DNA from: Fermentibacter sp964564435
GTDB lineage: Bacteria; Fermentibacterota; Fermentibacteria; Fermentibacterales; Fermentibacteraceae
Assembly: GCA_964564435.1 (NCBI GenBank)
Contig: CAZMAT010000018.1
Coordinates: 1-39,172 of the forward strand
Length of the DNA stretch: 39,172 nucleotides
Reading direction: 5' to 3'
Positions 33,804-39,172 of the stretch are shown here, in pieces (position 1 is the stretch's first letter; every line of letters starts with the position of its first letter). A program made the position numbers and the translations under genes. The notes below the pieces were generated by a model. It ran no database searches. It saw nothing but the letters and a program-made list of their open reading frames with translations, and was not told where the DNA came from.

Positions 33804-33820
33804 AGCAACAGTCTTGCCAG
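33804..33820 (-). promoter_or_regulatory. sigma-54-type (-24/-12) promoter for hsp20
   Basis: On the minus strand CTGGCAAGACTGTTGCT has GG and GC separated by ten bases, as in the sigma-54 consensus YTGGCACGNNNNTTGCW, with one mismatch in the core. The expected transcription start is near 33793, about 50 bases before the ATG. No enhancer-binding regulator gene is in the window. Confidence 0.55.
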
Positions 33821-33879
33821 GCTGAACGATCCCGCAACGCGAACAGGGGCAGGAGCTTCCGGCACCCGACCGGGCGAGG

Positions 33880-33896
33880 CGCGCCATCATGGCGCG
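33880..33896 (-). terminator. hairpin after the pmbA gene
   Basis: CGCGCC, loop ATCAT, GGCGCG lies two bases after the pmbA stop. No T-run. Confidence 0.45.
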
Positions 33897-33898
33897 GT

Positions 33899-35203
33899 TC
33901 AGGCCTTCCTGGCCGAGACGCTCACCCCGTCGAGCAGGATGCAGGGGTAACGGGCCCAGCTGGACGGATCGTGGATCCTGTCCTCGACGCCGACGACCCT
34001 CTGCATCACGTCCCACACGTTGCCGGCGACCATGCCGTCCCTCACCCTGCCGACGATCCTGCCCCCCCTGACGAGCAGGCCAGGGTTCATTCCCACGGAG
34101 AAGTCGCCGTTGATGATGTTGCCCGAGTGCGCACCCATCGCCCCCATGAGGATGACGCCCTCGTCCATCGCCGAGACCATCTCGTCGAAGGACATGTCGC
34201 CGGGCTCGAAGCCCTCCTGGGCCAGGCCTGCCGCAGGCAGACCCGCTATGGCGTCGTCTCCCCGGAACCCGCTCCCGGTCGGTTCTATGCCGAGCCTCAC
34301 GGCGTAGTCGAGGTTGGTGTAGAGGCTCTCGAATACACCGTTCCTGATCATCGGGAACTTGCGGGTCGGCATGCCCTCGTCGTCGAACGGGGTAGCCCCC
34401 ATTGCGCCTTCCGCGTGCGGATCCTCGACGAAGGTGATCTTCTCCGAGACGACCCTCTCGCCCTTCCTGCCGATCAGCGGGGAGGTCCCGAAATAGACGG
34501 AACGCGCGCTCAGGGCGGATCTCAGCCTCCAAGTCAGGGCGTTCATGGCCTGGGGGTGGAACAGCACCTTCATCCTGCCGGTGGGGGCGTCGACCTCCTC
34601 CAGGCCGCGGGAGTAGAACTCCACGAGCTCGTCGAGGCGGTCAGGGGCGATCTCGCATTTGTCGAGAGAGTACCTGAACTGGCCCAGCGAGGTCTCGGTC
34701 GCGGGGAAGAGCACCTGCGCGCCGACGTAGAATCCCCCGCTCGAAGACGAGACGTCGAGCGAGTTCGAATTGATGATCCTGGTGGTGCTCTTCACGAAGC
34801 CGCCCGAGCAGTCCACCTGGCCGCCGACCCTGCCCGAGAGCCCGTCCAGGGCGCTCCTGCACGCGTCGACGATGTCCGAGTAGCCCAGGTCTGCGATGGA
34901 GGGGTGGACAGTGTCGAGCTCGACGGGTGCGTGCGGCCCCGGGAAGCGGTACCCGGCTTCCACTCCGCCCTCCATCGAGGCCACGGCATTCGAGAGAAGA
35001 TCATGCCGGTCAGTCAGGTTCTGCGTGTAGGCGGTTCCGAGGATGCCTTTCCTGATGATCCTGAGCGAATAGCCGGAATTCATGGATGTGGACAGCTCGG
35101 TGACCGAGCCGTTCCTCATCGACAGCCCGGTGCTGCTGTGCTCGCGGTAGAAGACCTCGGCCTGGTCGGCTGCGTCCATCGCCATCCGGAGAAGCTTCTC
35201 CAT
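33899..35203 (-). CDS. pmbA: PmbA/TldE-type subunit of the TldD-TldE metalloprotease
   Basis: The 434-residue protein starts MEKLLRMAMDAADQAEVFYR, with the PmbA/TldE N-terminal region (SSTGLSMRNGSVTELSTS) and C-terminal GINGDFSV-like block (SGNIINGDFSVGMNPGLLV). Like TldE it lacks the HExxxH zinc motif, so it is the non-catalytic partner. The TldD/TldE pair makes a protease that cleaves unfolded peptides and matures some ribosomal peptides such as microcins. The ATG overlaps the tldD stop (TGATG), so the two are translated together. A bacteriocin precursor is not visible nearby. Confidence 0.9.
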   Translation of the reverse strand: MEKLLRMAMDAADQAEVFYREHSSTGLSMRNGSVTELSTSMNSGYSLRIIRKGILGTAYTQNLTDRHDLLSNAVASMEGGVEAGYRFPGPHAPVELDTVHPSIADLGYSDIVDACRSALDGLSGRVGGQVDCSGGFVKSTTRIINSNSLDVSSSSGGFYVGAQVLFPATETSLGQFRYSLDKCEIAPDRLDELVEFYSRGLEEVDAPTGRMKVLFHPQAMNALTWRLRSALSARSVYFGTSPLIGRKGERVVSEKITFVEDPHAEGAMGATPFDDEGMPTRKFPMIRNGVFESLYTNLDYAVRLGIEPTGSGFRGDDAIAGLPAAGLAQEGFEPGDMSFDEMVSAMDEGVILMGAMGAHSGNIINGDFSVGMNPGLLVRGGRIVGRVRDGMVAGNVWDVMQRVVGVEDRIHDPSSWARYPCILLDGVSVSARKA

Positions 35204-36567
35204 CACACACCCCCCACTACCATGCCCGATATGAGCACATGAGGGCCTCCGTAGTTCGACTTGATGTTGGTCTGCCCCTTGCCGCACCCGCCGCGCTCCG
35301 ACAGCCTGAAGTCGGAGGCGGTGTCCGCGATGCTGGCGAGCGTGGTGAAGAGGTTGCCCATGATGTTGATGTCGCGGATCATGCGGCCGACCCGGCCGTT
35401 CTCCACGACGAAACCGTACTGGGCGCCGAAGGTGAAGTTCTCGCCGCTGGTCTGGCCGCCCTTGGCGTCGAGGAGGTACAGGCCGTCGCCCATCCTGCGG
35501 AAGAGGTCGTCGACCCCCGCGGCGCCGGGTTCGATGAAGATCGTGCCCATCCGCACGATGGGCTCGTAGCGGTAGTCCTCGGCGACGTCGTGGCCCGTGG
35601 GGGTCTCGCCGAAAGCCGCGGCGGTGGCCCTGGAGTGGAGCCTCCCCGTCAGGACGCCGTTCTTCATGAGCTGGACGCGCCTGACGGCCACTCCCTCGTC
35701 GTCGTAACTGTAGCGCCCGAGCTGGCCCGGGAGGGTGGAGTCGGCCACGATGCTGACGGCGCTGGAACCGAGTTGCGTCCCGAGAGCCATCCTCGAGCGG
35801 AGGGAGGGGTTGTCCTCGATGATGTCGGCCTCGCTGAAGTGTCCGAAGGCCTCGTGGGTGAAAACGCCGGCCATGCTCGGGTTGAGCACGACGTCGTAGG
35901 TCCCGCCCTTCACCGGTTCGGCGTCGAGAAGCCTGGCTGCGATGCCGGCCCGCTCGAGGAAGACGTCCTCGCGGCCGACGAGCGACTCCCATCCGTCGGC
36001 TCCACCCACGGCCACGCGGATGTTCTGGAGCATGTCGCCCTTCTTCGCGACAACCTCGCCCGCGATCGCCACGGTGACGAGCACCTCGCGGATGGCCGTC
36101 CCCTCGCTGTTCACGTAGAACTTCTCGCGGCATACCTCGTGATAGGCCACGTTGGTGGTGGCAATGCCGGGCTGGCCGAGCATCAGGGTGTTGTAGGCCC
36201 TCGCAGCCGCGATCTTGTCCGTGATCGGGACCTGCCTGGGGTCGACCGACATTACAGGCTCGACATCGTCCTCGACCACGGGCACGGGCGCGAGTTCGAC
36301 CTTCTTCCCGCCGAACCGCATCATCGTGGAGGCTCCCTCGGTCGCGAGCGTGAGCGCCCTCGGCACGTCCTCCTCCTTCGTGACGACCGCGGAGGAGAAC
36401 CCGGTGCCGCACTGCGCCCTCACGACGTAGCCGTCGGTCGCACTGGCGTTGACCTGTTTGATCTCCTTGCCGCTGAAGGAGATCACGGTCTGCTTCCGGA
36501 TCTCGTAGCGGATGTCCGCGAAATCCGCGGTCCGCTTCGAGATCATCGACCTCAGTCTTTCCCGCAT
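35203..36567 (-). CDS. tldD: TldD catalytic subunit of the TldD-TldE metalloprotease
   Basis: The 454-residue protein has the TldD zinc motif HEAFGH (residues 238-243) in GVFTHEAFGHFSEAD, plus the family blocks TTNVAYHEVCREKFYVNSEG and GQTSGENFTFGAQYGF, and ends ERGGCGKGQTNIKSNYGGPH as TldD proteins do. It forms the active subunit with the product of pmbA. ATG 36567 is preferred (GAGAGGA eight bases upstream) over the ATG at 36597 for normal length. A promoter candidate lies at 36622-36651. Confidence 0.92.
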   Translation of the reverse strand: MRERLRSMISKRTADFADIRYEIRKQTVISFSGKEIKQVNASATDGYVVRAQCGTGFSSAVVTKEEDVPRALTLATEGASTMMRFGGKKVELAPVPVVEDDVEPVMSVDPRQVPITDKIAAARAYNTLMLGQPGIATTNVAYHEVCREKFYVNSEGTAIREVLVTVAIAGEVVAKKGDMLQNIRVAVGGADGWESLVGREDVFLERAGIAARLLDAEPVKGGTYDVVLNPSMAGVFTHEAFGHFSEADIIEDNPSLRSRMALGTQLGSSAVSIVADSTLPGQLGRYSYDDEGVAVRRVQLMKNGVLTGRLHSRATAAAFGETPTGHDVAEDYRYEPIVRMGTIFIEPGAAGVDDLFRRMGDGLYLLDAKGGQTSGENFTFGAQYGFVVENGRVGRMIRDINIMGNLFTTLASIADTASDFRLSERGGCGKGQTNIKSNYGGPHVLISGMVVGGV

Positions 36568-36621
36568 GGCATTCCTCTCGCCTGGATGGCCGGGCAACGC
36601 TGTGGTGATCGAGGATGCGCA

Positions 36622-36651
36622 GATATAAGGAAGGCCGCGCGGTTGGTCGAA
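36622..36651 (-). promoter_or_regulatory. promoter candidate for tldD-pmbA
   Basis: Minus strand TTCGAC (36651-36646), 18 bases, TATATC (36627-36622), about 55 bases before the tldD ATG. Both hexamers are imperfect. Confidence 0.35.
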
Positions 36652-36676
36652 GATGCCGTCTGTGATGTGGTTTGCG

Positions 36677-37390
36677 TCAGCGATGAGCGCCCGCGACCCG
36701 GCGCAGCACGAGGAGGTAGAGGCAGAAGGCGGCGGCAGCGAAGCCCGAGGCCTGTCCGAGGATGATCAGAATCGCCCCGGAAGTCGGCCAATGGCCTGCA
36801 AGGGCTGACGGCATGGCGGCACCGGTCATCCGGAATGCCGGCGAGAAGAGGCTGTCGAGAGGATCGACCAGGGGGGAGAGCGAGTAGAGGGTGAAGGCTC
36901 CCGCCAGCACCGATGCAGGCGCAGGCGTCGTCAGGAGGCCTGCCGTGGCCGACAGGGCGGCCGTCCACGCCACGAGGGCGATGCCCGCACAGGCCACGGG
37001 TACGAGATGCGGGCCGAATCCTGCCGGCATCGCCGCCGCCACCGCGCCCCACGACAGGACCAGTATGACGGAGGAGAACAGCATCTGGGCCAGGACGACC
37101 TGCCAGAACCCGGCAATCCTCGACACGGGAGCCATAAGGCTCGAGCCGAACCAGGGCTCCCCCCAGAACATCGAGAAGAACCTCGCGCCTGAAGCCGCCG
37201 AGACGAGGCAGACAGCGAAGGTGGCGCTCGCGAAGGCCACCTGTATCGAGCTCATGCCGGTCGCGATCGTGGTTTCCAGGGGATGAACGAGATAGATAGT
37301 GACCGCGAGGACAGCCGGAACCAGGAAGTACGGGGGCAGGAAGGACTGCACGAGCCTTTCGGTGGCCTCCCTGAAGTAGAAGCTTCTCAA
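36677..37390 (-). CDS. ABC-type membrane permease
   Basis: The 237-residue protein has about six membrane spans (LPPYFLVPAVLAVTIYLV, FASATFAVCLVSAASG, IAGFWQVVLAQMLFSSVILV, LVPVACAGIALVAWTAALS, and two near the C-terminus) and an N-terminal helix RSFYFREATERL as in ABC-2-like exporter permeases. The start is TTG 37390, one base after the TGA of the ATPase-like gene, with GGAGGAG just upstream; coupled translation is likely. No binding-protein gene is nearby, so export or an unknown role is the better guess. The substrate is unknown. The longer frame upstream overlaps the ATPase gene. Confidence 0.75.
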   Translation of the reverse strand: MRSFYFREATERLVQSFLPPYFLVPAVLAVTIYLVHPLETTIATGMSSIQVAFASATFAVCLVSAASGARFFSMFWGEPWFGSSLMAPVSRIAGFWQVVLAQMLFSSVILVLSWGAVAAAMPAGFGPHLVPVACAGIALVAWTAALSATAGLLTTPAPASVLAGAFTLYSLSPLVDPLDSLFSPAFRMTGAAMPSALAGHWPTSGAILIILGQASGFAAAAFCLYLLVLRRVAGAHR

Positions 37391-37391
37391 C

Positions 37392-37997
37392 TCACTCCTC
37401 CACCCTTGCGATCTCGTCTGCGATACCGCACAGGCCGAGCGGATTCGGCGCGGCAACCACGATCGTGCAGCCCCTCCCCTTCAGATCCGAGAGGATCCCG
37501 ATCACGCGGTCGGACCACGAGGAGGGCATCGAGGCCAGCGGGTCGCAGACCGCGAGGACCGGAGGGCCTGCGATGTCCGGGATGGAGAACTCCATGAATC
37601 CGGGCATCCACTGCGCAAGGCTCCCGGTGCGGGTCACAGATTCCTTCTCGAGGCCGTTCGCCGTCATCCAGCCGACCAGTGCGGCCCTGTCACGCCTGCT
37701 GCCGCAGCCGTGGACGGCCAGCCTGGCGGCCAGCTGGCGCAACGGGGCGCGGGCCGGGTCGAGGCTCGTGGCACGCGTGAGGAAGACCGCGCCCGGCAGT
37801 CCCCTGGCGAATCCCGGCTCCGAGCCGTTCACCTCGATGTGCCCTTCGAAGGGTCTCCTGACTCCCGAGAGGATACCCAGCAGGTCTTCGCCTTCGTTTC
37901 CGGAGTAGTCCGTGAAGAGGACGAGCCGACCCGGCCCGGCCACGACATCCATCGGGCGGCTGGACCTGCCTATCCTCATCTTGGACATGGATATCAC
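37392..37997 (-). CDS. ABC ATPase-like protein with degenerate Walker A
   Basis: The 201-residue protein has the general layout of a CcmA-like ABC ATPase: strand VLFTDYSGNEGEDLLGILSG, then RRPFEGHIEVNG, an AFLTRATSL Q-loop region, TGSLAQWMPGFMEFS in the signature place, and PPVLAVCDPLASMPSSWSDR for Walker B, ending VVAAPNPLGL in place of the H-loop. The P-loop that would read GxxGxGKS/T reads GNEGEDLL, without the Lys. The Glu after the Walker B Asp is also missing and the signature is not LSGGQ. ATP hydrolysis is therefore unlikely. GTG 37997 with GGGGAGG eight bases upstream is the best start. It is coupled to the permease. Confidence 0.72.
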   Translation of the reverse strand: MISMSKMRIGRSSRPMDVVAGPGRLVLFTDYSGNEGEDLLGILSGVRRPFEGHIEVNGSEPGFARGLPGAVFLTRATSLDPARAPLRQLAARLAVHGCGSRRDRAALVGWMTANGLEKESVTRTGSLAQWMPGFMEFSIPDIAGPPVLAVCDPLASMPSSWSDRVIGILSDLKGRGCTIVVAAPNPLGLCGIADEIARVEE

Positions 37998-38109
37998 TTC
38001 GAAGGCCTCCCCAGGGTCATCCCTCGCTTGCGGGCAAGCGCCGGGAGTCTCTCGGACATCATCACGGTCTCCCCTCGCGCTTCGGCGCAGCGATGCACAT
38101 AAATACCCC

Positions 38110-39036
38110 ATGAGAGCAATTGCTGCCACCCTGTCGCTCGCTGCCGCGTTCTGCGCCGGCTGCGGGCCTCGCCCCACCGGGATCCTGAGCACCGACCTCG
38201 ACTCTCTCGTGGTCACGGTGGCCGTAGACGGACCGGCCAGCGTGGAAGGGATCCCGAGACAGGGCCTCGACCCCCTCGAGATCGCACTCCTGTCGGTAGA
38301 GTCGGGCGTCGCCGGGATAGAGCTCCACTGCGACAGGGGGGACTCCGCCGCCGCAGCCGCATCTCTCTGCAGGGCCGCCGGCGTCCCGGCCATCGTTAGG
38401 GTTTCCGGGACGAGCAGGCTGATCGCCGACGTGGAAGGCCTCTCCTGGACGCCGAGGTATTCCTGGTTCCCCGAGGGCGACATGGTGAGGTTCGAGGCGA
38501 ATGTCATCATCCACAACTCCACGAGCCAGACCTGGCGGGGCGTGTCCATGAGGATCATCGACACGGACGGCCTTTCTCTCGCATCGACCACCGGGCTGAT
38601 CGACCTCCCGCCGGGCGACGAGGTAGTCCCGTGGTGGAATGCTACGGGTACTGCGCTCGATCCGGTGATCATCTACTCGTGGCCGGTCCCTGGCGCGTGG
38701 ACGGCCCTCCTCCCGGTGATCGTCCAGGGGGCCGGACCGTTCATCGAGGCTGGCGAAGAGTCGAATACTCCGATCGCTTCGGGGGACACGGTCTGGATCC
38801 CCGCGCCTGATCTCGAGATCAGCCAGACATCGGTGCAGACCCCCCGGGGGTACGATCTAGAGGTCACCCTGTCCAGCTCTTCGCAGAACGGACGGAGCGT
38901 ACTGGTGCGCTATCCCTCCACGCTGTCGAGCGGGGCGAGCACGAGCTTCGACATCCCTTCCGCCGTGAACTTGGGCGGGACGGCAGGCACTTCGGCCACC
39001 TTCCACGGGACGCTGCGGTATTCGACGTCCCGCTGA
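38110..39036 (+). CDS. lipoprotein of unknown function
   Basis: The 308-residue product starts MRAIAATLSLAAAFCAGCGP with a lipobox CAGC. The mature part has immunoglobulin-like beta strands (MVRFEANVIIHNSTSQTWRG, GLIDLPPGDEVVPWW, SVLVRYPSTLSSGASTSFDI), and PGDEVVPWW resembles an adhesion or CARDB-like domain of secreted proteins, but no family was named. There is no Shine-Dalgarno before ATG 38110. The sequence ATAAATACCCC directly upstream suggests the start could be near the transcription start (leaderless). An ATG upstream would continue the antisense of the ATPase-like gene and is rejected. Confidence 0.68.
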   Translation: MRAIAATLSLAAAFCAGCGPRPTGILSTDLDSLVVTVAVDGPASVEGIPRQGLDPLEIALLSVESGVAGIELHCDRGDSAAAAASLCRAAGVPAIVRVSGTSRLIADVEGLSWTPRYSWFPEGDMVRFEANVIIHNSTSQTWRGVSMRIIDTDGLSLASTTGLIDLPPGDEVVPWWNATGTALDPVIIYSWPVPGAWTALLPVIVQGAGPFIEAGEESNTPIASGDTVWIPAPDLEISQTSVQTPRGYDLEVTLSSSSQNGRSVLVRYPSTLSSGASTSFDIPSAVNLGGTAGTSATFHGTLRYSTSR

Positions 39037-39044
39037 CCCGCTCC

Positions 39045-39073
39045 TTGACCGGAACCGGCCGTGAGCGTAGACT
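39045..39073 (+). promoter_or_regulatory. sigma-70-type promoter for tRNA-Arg
   Basis: TTGACC (39045-39050), 17-base spacer, TAGACT (39068-39073). The tRNA begins 23 bases after the -10, consistent with a start near 39080 and short 5' processing. Confidence 0.6.
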
Positions 39074-39095
39074 ACCGTTCCATCTCGATCTGGGT

Positions 39096-39172
39096 GCGCC
39101 CGTAGCTCAACTGGATAGAGCGTCTGGCTACGGACCAGAAGGTTCCGGGTTCAACTCCTGGCGGGCGTACCA
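39096..39172 (+). tRNA. tRNA-Arg (anticodon ACG)
   Basis: A 77-nt cloverleaf can be folded: acceptor GCGCCCG with CGGGCGT (first pair G-U), D-arm GCTC...GAGC, anticodon stem TCTGG/CCAGA around the loop CTACGGA (anticodon ACG at positions 34-36), T-arm CCGGG/CCTGG around TTCAACT, discriminator A and an encoded CCA ending exactly at the window edge. Anticodon A34 is the substrate for TadA, whose gene is at 30841-31332. The tRNA would then read CGU, CGC and CGA arginine codons. Confidence 0.97.

Noticed and set aside
33899..36567. Microcin/gyrase-toxin maturation locus
   Set aside because: TldD and PmbA/TldE are present, but no precursor peptide or transport gene lies beside them, so only the general protease role is supported.

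Overview
The window is GC-rich bacterial DNA, about 39 kb, and looks like chromosomal sequence from a Gram-negative member of the Fibrobacteres-Chlorobi-Bacteroidetes (FCB) group. The basis is a set of secreted proteins with C-terminal FlgD/type IX-secretion-like sorting domains (an FG-GAP/VCBS protein and a gingipain-like C25 peptidase), many lipoproteins, and a sodium-pumping methylmalonyl-CoA decarboxylase operon. A Fermentibacteria-like lineage would fit, but that is an inference from gene content. No phage, transposase, CRISPR array or rRNA is visible.

Left part (1-15.9 kb): two decayed genes open the window, an M1-type aminopeptidase with two in-frame TAG codons and a lipoprotein broken by two frameshifts. 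Then come an FG-GAP secreted protein behind a perfect 17-bp dyad, a CPA1-type K+/H+ or Na+/H+ antiporter, a small lipoprotein, a zinc-ribbon protein, an orphan N-acetyl-sugar-amidotransferase-like PP-loop enzyme, and a minus-strand run of metallophosphoesterase, GNAT acetyltransferase and methyltransferase. Several secreted or lipid-anchored proteins of unknown function follow, one of them a HExxH metallopeptidase.

Middle (15.9-28 kb): a C25 peptidase, divergent from a YjgR/HerA-like ATPase, then a tightly packed minus-strand block read from 26.8 kb down to 19.5 kb: B12-binding small subunit of methylmalonyl-CoA mutase, MeaB GTPase, methylmalonyl-CoA epimerase, and the alpha, delta, biotin-carrier and beta subunits of a Na+-translocating decarboxylase, followed by a nucleotide-sugar epimerase and a SpoU/TrmH RNA methylase. 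Together the first seven interconvert succinyl-CoA and propionyl-CoA and can save the decarboxylation energy as a sodium gradient. The antiporter could use or balance that gradient. The mutase large subunit is not in the window. A divergent PRPP synthetase faces this block.

Right part (28-39.2 kb): hairpin-rich repeated intergenic DNA around an N-terminally short DUF3795 protein, then one long minus-strand run: TPR protein, MsrA, GRAM-like protein, TadA, M24 aminopeptidase P, nitroreductase, Hsp20 (behind a good sigma-54-type promoter), the PmbA/TldD protease pair, and an ABC-type permease with an ATPase-like partner that has lost its Walker A lysine. The window ends with a lipoprotein and a complete tRNA-Arg(ACG), the substrate of the TadA encoded 8 kb away.

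The most unusual material is a family of hairpins shared by the intergenic regions near 15.0 kb, 28.0 kb and 28.8 kb. One pair of copies differs by changes that keep base pairing, as expected for a structured RNA or a REP-like repeat. A second 24-nt hairpin repeat links 1.2 kb and 28.1 kb.
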